The notes: a model not told the origin generated them from the letters alone. Positions 41,117 to 50,256 are shown, counted from the first letter of the stretch. The stretch: 64,000 nt of DNA from G963663315 sp963668255 (GCA_965116595.1 OZ220708.1:248001-312000), one strand, 5' to 3'. Translations and numbers: made by a program.

Positions 41117-42148
41117 TCAGGTTATATTGGTGAGCATCGTGTACATGCCCTTGCCCATCGTAATCAGCAGCATCATGATCGACAGAAGCAGGAATGCCCG
41201 GAACATCCCTTCTGCAACCATGTAGCGGGTTTCGAGTATTCTTTTTTGTACCAGTCCCACCGTCTGGAATGCCTGCGCATAGAGGTCGCGCCGCCCGCCC
41301 GGAGCCATGCTGGACAACAGTTCGGCATGTTCGGCGCTCAGCAGGCCGCCGCCGATCGCGTCCTCGAAGGCCCTGCCGTGTACGTTCATGGCGGTCCTGG
41401 CGGAGCGGATGTGATGCTGCGTGAATCGACCGCGCATCACCGCTTCGGCGGCGTCCAGTATCTCCAGGTGACTGGCTCCGTTTTGGGCCAGCATTTCAGC
41501 CAGCGAACAGAAACGGATGCCGACCTGGTAGCGGGCCTCGGTATCAAAAAACAGCAGCGCGCGCCGCGCATGCCCGGTCCAGGACATTTTCCCGTGGGCG
41601 ACCACGGATACCAGCGCGATTACACTTACGCCAGCTAATGCTCCCCAGGTGTTCAACCAGATGCTCACATTTATTGCCATGTTACCCTCGGTGCTCCCAA
41701 TCGCCAGACCCTCCGCAAAGTCCTTTGCTTCAAATGCAAAGAAGATCAGGATGGTGAACAGGAATGCGTAGTAGAGATTGGGTATTACCACCTTGTCGGT
41801 AAATCCCAGCTTGTCTGCTGCGCGTGATTCAACCGCCTCGATCGCGTCGACCAGGGTGCCGCGCGATTCGGCGATCCGGAACACGCCGATATCCATTGCA
41901 GGCAGCATCCCGGTATCTTCCAGCCCGGCGACCACGGAGCGGCCTTCATGGCCCGCCTGGGCGCCGGCTTTTGCGATCCTGCGCAGGGCTGGCAGCAAAT
42001 CAGTCATTTTTGCCAGCGTTTCGCAGGCAGACGATAGCGTCACTCCCGCCCGCAGTTGAGCGCCAAGAACAGAATAAAACAGGATACGATGCTGGCGCGG
42101 GAATACCAGGGTCTGGTTGATCCAGTTGCGGATATCAGTCAGGCGCAT
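41117..42148 (-). CDS. pilR: PilR-type inner-membrane platform protein
   Basis: A 343-residue GspF/PilC-family protein with two repeated cytoplasmic domains (LGAQLRAGVTLSSACETLAKMT and CSLAEMLAQNGASHLEILDAAEA) and hydrophobic segments at about 163-180, 193-212 and 320-340. It anchors the assembly ATPase PilQ and guides pilin polymerisation. Starts inside the last codons of pilQ (10-base overlap), showing tight coupling. Confidence 0.87.
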   Translation of the reverse strand: MRLTDIRNWINQTLVFPRQHRILFYSVLGAQLRAGVTLSSACETLAKMTDLLPALRRIAKAGAQAGHEGRSVVAGLEDTGMLPAMDIGVFRIAESRGTLVDAIEAVESRAADKLGFTDKVVIPNLYYAFLFTILIFFAFEAKDFAEGLAIGSTEGNMAINVSIWLNTWGALAGVSVIALVSVVAHGKMSWTGHARRALLFFDTEARYQVGIRFCSLAEMLAQNGASHLEILDAAEAVMRGRFTQHHIRSARTAMNVHGRAFEDAIGGGLLSAEHAELLSSMAPGGRRDLYAQAFQTVGLVQKRILETRYMVAEGMFRAFLLLSIMMLLITMGKGMYTMLTNIT

Positions 42149-43686
42149 CCACGCTCTCCCGCCGAATGGTCCGAAACCAACCCGTTTATTGATTTCAGTT
42201 CATGATCTACCGTCCATTCCCCGATGATCTTCTCGGTCATCGAGGGGTCGATCAGTCCGCGGCGTACCTTTCCCTGGGCATGGTCTTGTTTCGATTCGAT
42301 GTCGAACTCCCTTCTCATGTAGGATTCCAGGCGGAACAGTTCATGGTTGGAGATGAACTTGTGGGCATCCTTGCGATCCAGGAAAAATGGATATACTTCA
42401 GCGACCAGGGTCTGGCCAGCCACTCTGGACACGCATTCGTTGCAGCCTTCCGGGTTGATATACCGGATATCAGGACCAAACAGGGCACGATAACGACGGT
42501 CTTTGTCGGCATCGTCATGTTTTTCCATGCAACAGTTCTGACAGACCAACGGCACCAGGTTCTGGTTGACGATGCCTGCGATAAACTCCCGCAGCGACAA
42601 CAGGTGGTGATCGACGCCCAGGCTGGCCAGACGAGGGATCGCGGCCACACAGGATTGCGTGTGCAATGTAGAGAACACCCGCTTCCCCTGGATCGCCATA
42701 TTCTGGGCAGCCTGGGCGGTGATTTCATCCCGGATTTCTCCCAGCACCAGCGCATCGGGGTTCTGTCTCACGGTCGCCGCCAGTATGTTTTTGAAGGCTT
42801 CATCGGCGTCGTCGCGGTAATGATCCAGCTCGACGTGCGTACAATGCTCAAACTCCACCTCGCATGGGTCCGCGATCTCGATCATGCGCTGATTGCGGGA
42901 CGAAGCATCCATCAACGCCGCCATCGTCGTTGATTTGCCGGAATTGGTCTCCCCGGTAATCAGGATCAGTCCGCCCGGCGCCATGCAGATCCTTTTGATC
43001 AATGAAGCCTGGTGGTCGCTGTAACCGCTTTGGTCGAGCGGCAGTATGTAACCCGGATCACGCACCCGGCATACGATGGTATTGCCTCGCGTGTCTTTCA
43101 GAGAACTCCCCCGGATGCGGTATTCATGTCCTTCGTGGACATAAGTGAAGGCCGTGTCGACCGGGTCCGATTCAACCCACTGCGAGTGTCCGGAGCGGTT
43201 CCACATGCCGCGCGCTACGCCCCTGGCAATTTCTACATCAAATTCCTCGATGCGCTGTATAACACCGAATATTCGGAATGACAGTATCGCGGTCTTCTTC
43301 CTGATATCCAGGTAGATATCACTGGCTTTTGCCTCGACTGCTTTTGCCAGTACATATTCAACCGTCGCATTCCCTGTCTGAATCTCTTTGACCTGCTGTC
43401 CTCCGGTCTTTTTCCGGGTGTTTTGATCTTTCAATTGCTGCAGCTTAATGGGCGACACCGGGTAAACCGTACTTTCAACCTTCAGCCGACTCTTGACGAT
43501 CATGCGCAGGCCGCGAAGCAGGTGACGGTCCACATTTCCCGCGGCGATAATTTCTCCGGTTGAACGCACCATCACATCGAGATGGTTGGACACGATGTAA
43601 TCGTTGATCTGGTTATCCGTCGTCCAGGCTCCCGATGCGGCTTCGGGTATCTGCTTGGGCGTGCGGCTGAAAAATGGTTTTTTCAT
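42139..43686 (-). CDS. pilQ: PilQ-type assembly ATPase
   Basis: A 515-residue secretion-superfamily ATPase (GspE/PilT class). Walker A is GETNSGKST (residues 245-253), Walker B-like VLGEIRDEITAQAA, with the Asp-box EIADPCEVEFE and His-box STLHTQSCVAAI. The N-domain includes ASDIYLDIRKKTAILSFRI. The Cys-rich QNCCMEKHDDADK and CNECVSRVAGQTLVAEVYPF segments match the tetra-cysteine zinc motif of extension ATPases. It powers pilus extension. Start overlaps the pilP stop by four bases (ATGA). Confidence 0.92.
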   Translation of the reverse strand: MKKPFFSRTPKQIPEAASGAWTTDNQINDYIVSNHLDVMVRSTGEIIAAGNVDRHLLRGLRMIVKSRLKVESTVYPVSPIKLQQLKDQNTRKKTGGQQVKEIQTGNATVEYVLAKAVEAKASDIYLDIRKKTAILSFRIFGVIQRIEEFDVEIARGVARGMWNRSGHSQWVESDPVDTAFTYVHEGHEYRIRGSSLKDTRGNTIVCRVRDPGYILPLDQSGYSDHQASLIKRICMAPGGLILITGETNSGKSTTMAALMDASSRNQRMIEIADPCEVEFEHCTHVELDHYRDDADEAFKNILAATVRQNPDALVLGEIRDEITAQAAQNMAIQGKRVFSTLHTQSCVAAIPRLASLGVDHHLLSLREFIAGIVNQNLVPLVCQNCCMEKHDDADKDRRYRALFGPDIRYINPEGCNECVSRVAGQTLVAEVYPFFLDRKDAHKFISNHELFRLESYMRREFDIESKQDHAQGKVRRGLIDPSMTEKIIGEWTVDHELKSINGLVSDHSAGERGCA

Positions 43687-44375
43687 TGCGGGTAATAGAC
43701 AGTCTTTAGGTCCCCATTGACCACAAACTGGATCAGGATGCGCCCGTCCGGTCCGAGCTTGACTGAATCCAGCAGGATCGTTTTACCGGCGATGGTGACG
43801 GACTCGTTCGCTTTCATGACGACTTGATTGCCCGCCGCTGCGCGCAACGATACGAAACCGGCCTCAGCGCCATCCGCGGCTTGTACATACTCGATGCTCG
43901 ATGGTCCGAGCGTCCAGGCCACGGGTTCATCTATCACAGGTTCATCTATAGTGACGGCTACGATGTTTTCTCGCATCTGTAGCGTCTGTATGTACATCGA
44001 CTTCAGGAATTCGATCTCTTCCCGGATAACCGCCAGTTCGTCTGACCGGGCATGACCGCTATCCGACAATACCGCCTTGATTCTCTCTGCCTGGCTCAAA
44101 TCCTCGTCGAACAGGACCAGGAAGTCGGATCGGCTGTCCTGGTTGCGCAGTTCAGCGATTTTGGCGGTGATATCGACCACCGTTTCCAGCAATGCCTGCT
44201 GCTCGGACAATTCAGTCCGCAGCTTGTCCAGCGGACGGATATACGCCGTTGGCGCTGGGGCGGCCGGATCCCCCTGCCCGGCTGGCTCCGGGTTCTCTGC
44301 CTGAGCCAACCCAACTATCGAATTTGTGAGCATACCGATACACACCAGCAATACTGGCCCTGCGGTTATTTTCAT
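43683..44375 (-). CDS. pilP: PilP-type pilus biogenesis protein
   Basis: A 230-residue exported protein with signal peptide MKITAGPVLLVCIGMLTNSI...AQA, a Pro/Ala-rich linker, a helical coiled-coil region (about residues 45-130) and a C-terminal PilP-like beta domain (VAWTLGPSSIEYVQA, ESVTIAGKTILLDSVKLGPD, QFVVNGDLKTVYYPQ). The ATG at 44375 has GAGG seven bases ahead. It would connect the inner-membrane PilO/PilR complex to the PilN secretin. Confidence 0.8.
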   Translation of the reverse strand: MKITAGPVLLVCIGMLTNSIVGLAQAENPEPAGQGDPAAPAPTAYIRPLDKLRTELSEQQALLETVVDITAKIAELRNQDSRSDFLVLFDEDLSQAERIKAVLSDSGHARSDELAVIREEIEFLKSMYIQTLQMRENIVAVTIDEPVIDEPVAWTLGPSSIEYVQAADGAEAGFVSLRAAAGNQVVMKANESVTIAGKTILLDSVKLGPDGRILIQFVVNGDLKTVYYPQ

Positions 44376-44382
44376 ATCAACC

Positions 44383-45579
44383 TCATAGTGTTTTGGTTTC
44401 GATTGAGACTTCACATTCGATCATGCGGTAATCCGCGTATTTGCAGGACAGGTAGCGGATCACCGCCGGATAGCCGTCGAGGCGCTGCGCGATATCCATC
44501 AAGTCGAATGTGTTGATGTCACCCTGGTCCACGCTGAACCGCGTGGTGTTGATATGGCCGGGGATCGGACCCTCGACCAGGCCCAGGGCCGGCCAGCCCC
44601 GCGACATGTTCTCCAGCAGCGCCTCGGTCTGTATCGGCGTTTTCTCAATAACCGGCATTGCTGCGATGTCAAGCCTGATCACCCAGCCCGTCGAGTTCCA
44701 TCGGAACTGACCTGAACGGCGATCCGCGAAAGCTTTTGCCCTCGACGGATATTCCGGTGATCGTCCGCTCAACACAACACTGGATGGGGATGTGAATTCC
44801 AGTTGGTGCAAGCCGTCGGGATACAACACATCCAGATCCCACATGAACTTGACCAGCTCACGCAGCATGATGCCGCCGGCATGACTCACCATCGGGACAA
44901 GAGGTTTTTTCACATCGGCCAGATTGATCCGGTCATCCTTCGTAAAACGGTTCCAAATATCGATTACATCGATCTGGCTCAATGCTGCGATGCAGAACAG
45001 GGCCAATACCGGCATGATAATCATTGGGTGATATAGCCGGTGGCGCAGGAAGACGGCGAACGCCCGCTCAAAACGTTTGGATCGCAAATCAAACGGGAGC
45101 GGTTCGAGCTCGACATATTGTTTTATCAGACCGGTTTGACTTCCGGACATAAAACCGTGCATAACCCGGTTTTCGGCCCGGTAACGATCCAGATGTTCCA
45201 CCGCGCTTTTCTCATCGACGACCCGTTCCGTTCTGACCAGCCCGTTTGCAAATTCGGCCAGGTATACGCTTGTATCGAACGATATGATGACTACGCAATC
45301 ATCCGGAGTTTCGTCGTTCTCCTCCAGGCGTGTTGAATACCAGTTGTCCAGGCTCGCTGCAATCGACACGCCCCGTTCTTCAGCGGACCACCAGACTTCG
45401 ATGCCCTCGCCGGCGCTGGATGCTGCGAAACAGTACTTCGTGCGCGTCCGGGCCAGGTGGCGGCGGACTTCCCGCGACTTCTGCCACAGGCCGACACCGG
45501 TCGATATGGGTAGTTGCGCCGCAGCGTAAACCACGGTCATTTTCTTGCCGTTTGCCTGGACTTTTGATGAATAGGACAT
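44383..45579 (-). CDS. pilO: PilO-type pilus biogenesis protein
   Basis: A 398-residue protein of the PilO2/R64-PilO kind: a cytoplasmic actin-like region (YCFAASSAGEGIEVWWSAEERG, VVIISFDTSVYLAEFANG), one membrane helix at about 180-200 (HPMIIMPVLALFCIAALSQI) and a periplasmic domain. It forms the inner-membrane platform with PilP and PilR. The stop and start overlap the pilN and pilP genes closely, as expected for one operon. Assigned by position and the topology; sequence motifs are weak. Confidence 0.75.
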   Translation of the reverse strand: MSYSSKVQANGKKMTVVYAAAQLPISTGVGLWQKSREVRRHLARTRTKYCFAASSAGEGIEVWWSAEERGVSIAASLDNWYSTRLEENDETPDDCVVIISFDTSVYLAEFANGLVRTERVVDEKSAVEHLDRYRAENRVMHGFMSGSQTGLIKQYVELEPLPFDLRSKRFERAFAVFLRHRLYHPMIIMPVLALFCIAALSQIDVIDIWNRFTKDDRINLADVKKPLVPMVSHAGGIMLRELVKFMWDLDVLYPDGLHQLEFTSPSSVVLSGRSPEYPSRAKAFADRRSGQFRWNSTGWVIRLDIAAMPVIEKTPIQTEALLENMSRGWPALGLVEGPIPGHINTTRFSVDQGDINTFDLMDIAQRLDGYPAVIRYLSCKYADYRMIECEVSIETKTL

Positions 45580-47030
45580 TACCCGGCAACCACGTTTGCG
45601 GTAATCATCATGATCGTTTCGCGGGATCGGTCCTGTTTGTCGCTGCTGTTTCCCAATACGCCGAGAAATGGAATCTTCTCCTTTTGATCACTGACCACCG
45701 CTTCGGAGAAGGACATCAACAGCTTGGGTTCGCCGTCCTGCAATGACACCGACAAGACCCGGTTGAAGTCATCCGTAACGAAGTTCTCCCCTTCGATGCC
45801 GGAGTAGTTGAACGGAACCCGATCTATCAGCGTGGAGCGCGATAACGCCATCCGCAGCGTGATCTGATTGTCCCGCACGGTCGGTTGCAGATGAATCGCA
45901 AGCCCGGTCCGCAGCTCCGAGAACTCCACTTCCGGGGTCTTCGATTCTGAATCACCACTGCCCGACACTGTGAATGTGATTTTGGACACATAGCTTTCCG
46001 TCCGCGTCGCGTCGATGCTGGCCACGTGGTTGTTCAGTATCTCGATCGTGTCATCGTAGGCGATACTGGTATCGCCGAACTTCTTCAGCCAGTTGTAGAT
46101 CAACCCGCTGCCGCGGTATCTGCTGTTTGGATTATTAATTATCCCCGACAGTGCCCCGGCGCTGCCCGTGATGTCTCCGATTATGTCCAGCCCGATTGTA
46201 AAATTGTCGCTTTGGCGCACGATATCGAGCAAGAGATTATGGTTTTCCGAGTCGGATATATCGACTTCCATGATCGAGATATGCACGCGCACGATAGCGC
46301 TGGTCGAAGAGTTGTAGCGCCGGATGACGTCTTCAACCCGGCGCATCGCGCTTGGCCTGGCCGTCACGACCAGCTGATTCGCCGCCGGCAATATCGCGAC
46401 GGCGGTACGCGGGTCCGTTTGCTGCGGTCCTGTCGATTCGGCTTCCAGGCCGAGTACAGACTTTACCAACCCGATAAGCTCCGTCGTATACGGGTCCAGG
46501 GCAACGCTGACCGTGTTGTCGGACCCGCCACTGTCCGATTTCGTGAGATTGCGCATCTTCATATCCGCTTGCGTAGCCCCCGGCTGGGCCGCCAGCGCGA
46601 AATGACGGGTTTCGATATCGTATACCTGAACCACGCCTTTCTCGACGCGGTATATCCAGTCGGCCTGGGCGGTAATCGAATCGAGATGATCCCGGATCGT
46701 CAACGCTGAAGGCGACCATTTCACGGTTTTCGCCGGTAAATCCCCCGTGTTGTAGCGTACCGGCCGCTTCTGTACCACCAGATCGATCGCGGAGCGTGCA
46801 TCGATGTTGTTGAATCTCGCGGTGATGCGTTTGTCCAGCCATACGCTTATCCGGGGAATCTCAACTCGCTCCAGTTCCGGGGCGTTCAGCTGCTCCTGGT
46901 CATTTCTGAGCGCCTCGATTTCCTCGCTGATCACTTTCGTCTCCGGTGACACCGGCGGACGCGAGGCGCACCCATTCAGCAGCAGCATAGTCGTGGCCAC
47001 TGCCATAATTGTTGTTGGTTTCATGTCCAT
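45579..47030 (-). CDS. pilN: PilN-type outer-membrane secretin lipoprotein
   Basis: A 483-residue secretin. ATG at 47030 was chosen (the longer frame starts inside pilL) because it gives a lipoprotein signal MDMKPTTIMAVATTMLLLNGCASRP with the acylated Cys. Secretin-type N-domains follow (NIDARSAIDLVVQKRPVRYN), and the C-terminal barrel ends with FVTDDFNRVLSVSLQDGEPKLLMSFSEAVVSD and ETIMMITANVVAG. It forms the outer-membrane gate for the pilus. Start overlaps the pilL stop by one base. Confidence 0.87.
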   Translation of the reverse strand: MDMKPTTIMAVATTMLLLNGCASRPPVSPETKVISEEIEALRNDQEQLNAPELERVEIPRISVWLDKRITARFNNIDARSAIDLVVQKRPVRYNTGDLPAKTVKWSPSALTIRDHLDSITAQADWIYRVEKGVVQVYDIETRHFALAAQPGATQADMKMRNLTKSDSGGSDNTVSVALDPYTTELIGLVKSVLGLEAESTGPQQTDPRTAVAILPAANQLVVTARPSAMRRVEDVIRRYNSSTSAIVRVHISIMEVDISDSENHNLLLDIVRQSDNFTIGLDIIGDITGSAGALSGIINNPNSRYRGSGLIYNWLKKFGDTSIAYDDTIEILNNHVASIDATRTESYVSKITFTVSGSGDSESKTPEVEFSELRTGLAIHLQPTVRDNQITLRMALSRSTLIDRVPFNYSGIEGENFVTDDFNRVLSVSLQDGEPKLLMSFSEAVVSDQKEKIPFLGVLGNSSDKQDRSRETIMMITANVVAG

Positions 47031-47833
47031 TATTCTCCCGGGTACTCGTAGTAGTCGATGGTTCTCTCCTCTCCTTCCTGCCGGATCACCCCCAACAGGC
47101 CATATTCCGTCTTCAGCAACTCCAGCACTCCATTCACCCCTTGTGCGTTTTCGACGTATCTCTCGCGATTGACCCGCCAATCAACCAGATATTCGCTGTC
47201 GCCAATAAGCCATTGACCGAATACATGCCCGCAGGCCTGCGTCAGTCTCTCAACATTCGCCATCAAAGAGCCTTTCTTAACGACCAGATACGGGCATACC
47301 GGTTCGATCTTTTCCGACTCGATATTTTCCGGCTCGAGGGTCTTTTTGGTCTGTTCTGCCTTAGCAGTCACAATGACCTTTTCTTTTATTTGCTTCTCTT
47401 CAGGTGTATTCTTCACTTCCTTCGGCGCTGACTCTTCCCTGTCTCCAGGCTCCTGCGGGTTCCAGAGAACCGGAACTGAGCCGGATTCCGGAGGCGATTC
47501 CTTTTTCTTTTTCCCGACGGCCAGGGGGATTCTGAAAGGGAATTCCGAGTCGCCCTGCTTCAGCACCACCTTCAGCTCGGCGACACTGATCGGCGGACTT
47601 GCCGCCACAAGGCGGATCAGCGACCGGTCCCCCATGCGCTTGATGCCGACATGCAGGCCTGGATGGCTGGGCGTCCGGACTTTCAGCGGCCCGGCGGAAA
47701 GTTCGTCGATGAACAACTCCCCGGTCGCGCTGCCGGCGGCCTGCTGCGCATAGCGCACTACCTGGGCTGCCTGACCGGAGCCGAACAGGCAGATGAGCAC
47801 AAAAGCGAGGGCGAGGCGAACCAGGATGCGCAT
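47030..47833 (-). CDS. pilL: PilL-type exported protein with TcpQ C-terminal domain
   Basis: A 267-residue exported protein: signal peptide (MRILVRLALAFVLICLFGSGQAAQ), a Lys/Glu-rich linker (about 120-170), and a C-terminal TcpQ-like domain with SLMANVERLTQACGHVFGQWLIGDSEYLVDWRV-type sequence. TcpQ-like domains assist secretin insertion. In type IVb pil clusters of ICEs and R64, PilL precedes PilN, as here. The overlap with the upstream gene by one base suggests one transcript from 48639 to 38408. Confidence 0.82.
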   Translation of the reverse strand: MRILVRLALAFVLICLFGSGQAAQVVRYAQQAAGSATGELFIDELSAGPLKVRTPSHPGLHVGIKRMGDRSLIRLVAASPPISVAELKVVLKQGDSEFPFRIPLAVGKKKKESPPESGSVPVLWNPQEPGDREESAPKEVKNTPEEKQIKEKVIVTAKAEQTKKTLEPENIESEKIEPVCPYLVVKKGSLMANVERLTQACGHVFGQWLIGDSEYLVDWRVNRERYVENAQGVNGVLELLKTEYGLLGVIRQEGEERTIDYYEYPGE

Positions 47834-48639
47834 CAGTTGACCTCATTCAGGGGTGGTGGCCAGCCCGCGACTGCGTTTCTGGACCGTAAGCGGCAGACCT
47901 CTTCGACCAGGTCGTACATCGCTCCCAGATCATCCATCAGCCGCTCCTGCATCGTGTACCGACCGGAACAGGCCCACTCCTGCGCCTGAACGATTCTCCT
48001 GGCATAGTCCCAGCGCTTGTTCACGCCGCCCGGATCGTCCGGATTGCAGTACTCGTGCTCGACCTGCAGGTACTCGCAGACCAGCGCCAGCAGGGCTTCG
48101 GATTCCGGTCGGCGGAACAGCGCCTGAACCATTCGCGGCTGCTCGACCGGTCGGCGAAGCATGCCTTCCTCGTAATCGTAGGGCTTGCCGTACGCATCGA
48201 TCAGGCTCCAGTGCCGGCAGCGCTCCGCGTCGGTCTTCAGCAGCGGGATTTCCAGGCGGTCCAGATGCCTTTTCCACGCATCGGACACTGCGGCCTGCTC
48301 GCACACCAGGATGACTTCCCGGGCGCCGGCTGCGCGCAGTTTTAAAAGCAGGTTTTCAAGAACGAGGCGGGACACGACCGTCGGTGTCTCCCGTTGCAGG
48401 TGCGTGATCACCTCGCCGTTCTCATCGTCGAAATACAGGTTATCGAGGATGGCCAGGTCCGGGCGGTACCGGATCAGTTCGGACCAGGTGAAAATCTCCG
48501 CATCGGGTTCCAGGAACGGCTGCTCCTCGCAGGTGAGGAAGGCGACGGTTCTCCCGGCGTCGCGGCACTTGCGGGCGGCATGCAGCACGTGCGGCGAACG
48601 GAAGTGGTCGGTTTCCGTAAGATAAAGAGAGGTTTTCAT
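47833..48639 (-). CDS. Hypothetical protein at the head of the pil operon
   Basis: A 268-residue protein I do not recognise. It starts MKTSLYLTETDHFRSPHVLH (ATG 48639, GGAG in front; the frame extends further but without support). A first part looks like a Rossmann-like fold (TVAFLTCEEQPFL, PDLAILDNLYFDDENG, AGAREVILVCEQAAV) and the second part is helical with EALLALVCEYLQVEHEYC. The start of this gene, with its upstream region, is partly copied at 50149-50300, where nine of its first codons survive. It may be a transcription or replication-type accessory factor; unknown. Confidence 0.6.
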   Translation of the reverse strand: MKTSLYLTETDHFRSPHVLHAARKCRDAGRTVAFLTCEEQPFLEPDAEIFTWSELIRYRPDLAILDNLYFDDENGEVITHLQRETPTVVSRLVLENLLLKLRAAGAREVILVCEQAAVSDAWKRHLDRLEIPLLKTDAERCRHWSLIDAYGKPYDYEEGMLRRPVEQPRMVQALFRRPESEALLALVCEYLQVEHEYCNPDDPGGVNKRWDYARRIVQAQEWACSGRYTMQERLMDDLGAMYDLVEEVCRLRSRNAVAGWPPPLNEVN

Positions 48640-48737
48640 GTGCAGGACTCCGTATTGCAAACCCGGATGGGCCGGACTGGAACGAGAACGCATGCGTTAA
48701 GATCGGGCAACGACAAATCGACGAAGAGGTTCCGAAG

Positions 48738-49499
48738 ATGGTGGAAAAAGCGCTGAACCCCCTGGGCAGGGAACTGACTGCGGAAGAATACGATCTGGTT
48801 TACGGCAAGTCGTACAAGGAGGATGGTAACTTTCCGATATGCAAGGTTTGCGATCGGCCGCTGTTCGTCGTGGCCCGCGCGAACCCTGAAATCGACACCC
48901 ACTACCGGCGCCGCGACAATGCCGAGTGCCCTTCCACGATGGGAGACCGGTTCAGCCGTTCCATCCAGCCTCGCGACTGGGATCCCGAACGTGGCAAGCG
49001 GATTCTCGAGGAATTTTGTCAGATCGACAATCTGACGCGGACATACAATACATTGATAGGCATTGCGACAAGACTCTCTGCCGATGAGTTCTACCTGATC
49101 TGCAAGGAAGCGCACCGCAGAAGGATATGGCGATACGCCGGGATTACCCTTCAGTCGCTCCCGTACATCATGGCGGTCATGAGGGATATCACCTGCATCA
49201 AAAAAGACAAGTACAAGGCATCTTCCGAAGAAGGCACGTATCGGGTCCGGGTCACCCTGCGCCGCCCCCGAAACACGGCTCTGGAGTCGGTCTGGGAGAA
49301 TCCGGGAAGCTGTTTTCTGGACCGGCACTTCGTCAATGAAGACGGTTCGATCAAAAGGATGGGCATTGGCCCGATCCCCATTTCCGCTGCCCGATTCGAA
49401 CACGACGAACAAAGTGACACGAAGTGGATCAATCGCAATCCGGCCCTGATCAGGAAGATTCGAAAGTTTTGCATCGAACAGGGATACTGTCATGACTGA
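48738..49499 (+). CDS. Zinc-ribbon protein of unknown function, pair 1 (B)
   Basis: A 253-residue protein, paralogous to the gene at 55326. N-terminal motif FPICKVCDRPLFVVARANPE then THYRRRDNAECPS: a Cys-x2-Cys plus His/Cys arrangement resembling the zinc-binding start of CoiA-like nucleases. Conserved parts shared with the paralogue include DEFYLICKEAHRRRIWRYAGITLQSLPYIMAVMRD and the final basic helix. GAAGAGG lies before the ATG. Convergent with its partner gene A, tails overlapping by 10 bases. I do not know a function. Confidence 0.65.
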   Translation: MVEKALNPLGRELTAEEYDLVYGKSYKEDGNFPICKVCDRPLFVVARANPEIDTHYRRRDNAECPSTMGDRFSRSIQPRDWDPERGKRILEEFCQIDNLTRTYNTLIGIATRLSADEFYLICKEAHRRRIWRYAGITLQSLPYIMAVMRDITCIKKDKYKASSEEGTYRVRVTLRRPRNTALESVWENPGSCFLDRHFVNEDGSIKRMGIGPIPISAARFEHDEQSDTKWINRNPALIRKIRKFCIEQGYCHD

Positions 49500-50152
49500 C
49501 TACGCTCCTTTTTCAGTTCCCGGCACAACGCCTCGGCGAACCCGTAGACGTCGAAGCCGCTCAAGTCGCGTTCACTGTCGGGGACGGGTCCTTCGATGGG
49601 AATCAGGACCCCTTCCCAGGGTTCCTCCCAACTTTCGATACGCGGGTCACGCAGGTTTCTCCTGAATATCCGGATTTTCCTGATCAGGGCGCCGACAGCT
49701 TCCTCAAAGGTGTCGTGCCGGCTGGCGATGTCATCGGACTTCTGCCGGTATCCGGGTTCCCATTTATGCGATTGGACCACCACTTCCTGATAGTCCTCGA
49801 GCACGGCTTGCGGACTGTCCGCATCAATGTATATCCATGTGCGCGCCAGAAGCGCGATCCAGTGACCGGTATTATCTCCGTCGATAAAACGAAAAACATG
49901 ACCATACCAGGTTGCTCCGTGCGGCCCGTCTCGCAAGCCCTGGGTGACCTGCACCAGCAATTCGGGCTTCTGCCCGGCCGAACCCGGCCCCTGATCCGAA
50001 TACACCCATCCCTGGGAAACCATGACCCCGCGCTCACAGTCCGGATTCTCCCGGATGACCTGGTCTAGTTCGGCCAGCCAGGGCTTATCCTGGCCGTCCT
50101 GATCGGTATAGGCTAGTCGGCGCCGCAGCGACTGTCCGGTGTTCCCGCTCAT
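49490..50152 (-). CDS. Conserved ICE protein of unknown function, pair 1 (A)
   Basis: A 220-residue protein starting MSGNTGQSLRRRLAYTDQDG, nearly identical over about 60 residues to the gene at 56090 (GVMVSQGWVYSDQGPGS in both) and then diverged, though the pattern and a terminal GFAEALCREL helix remain. The sequence is soluble, with Trp-rich segments (WYGHVFRF, HWIALLARTWIYID). The start is ATG 50152, coupled to a 19-codon frame ending TGA. Unknown family; not an obvious enzyme. Confidence 0.65.
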   Translation of the reverse strand: MSGNTGQSLRRRLAYTDQDGQDKPWLAELDQVIRENPDCERGVMVSQGWVYSDQGPGSAGQKPELLVQVTQGLRDGPHGATWYGHVFRFIDGDNTGHWIALLARTWIYIDADSPQAVLEDYQEVVVQSHKWEPGYRQKSDDIASRHDTFEEAVGALIRKIRIFRRNLRDPRIESWEEPWEGVLIPIEGPVPDSERDLSGFDVYGFAEALCRELKKERSQS

Positions 50153-50208
50153 TGCAGCCTCGCCTCCCGGATCTGTTCGATTTCCGTAAGATAAAGGGAG
50201 GTTTTCAT
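50149..50208 (-). CDS. Chimeric 19-residue leader frame (junction of the duplication)
   Basis: ATG at 50208, then MKTSLYLTE, identical to the first nine residues of the gene starting at 48639, and then IEQIREARLQ, matching the final residues of TraC (EQIREARLQ). TGA overlaps the next start (ATGA), as at the traC/A junction. The upstream sequence to about 50300 resembles that of the 48639 gene. This frame shows the copy event and may provide the translation start for gene A. Confidence 0.6.
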   Translation of the reverse strand: MKTSLYLTEIEQIREARLQ

Positions 50209-50256
50209 GCCAGGACTCCGTGGTGAATGGAAACTGAATGAAACGGACCAAGCGGG

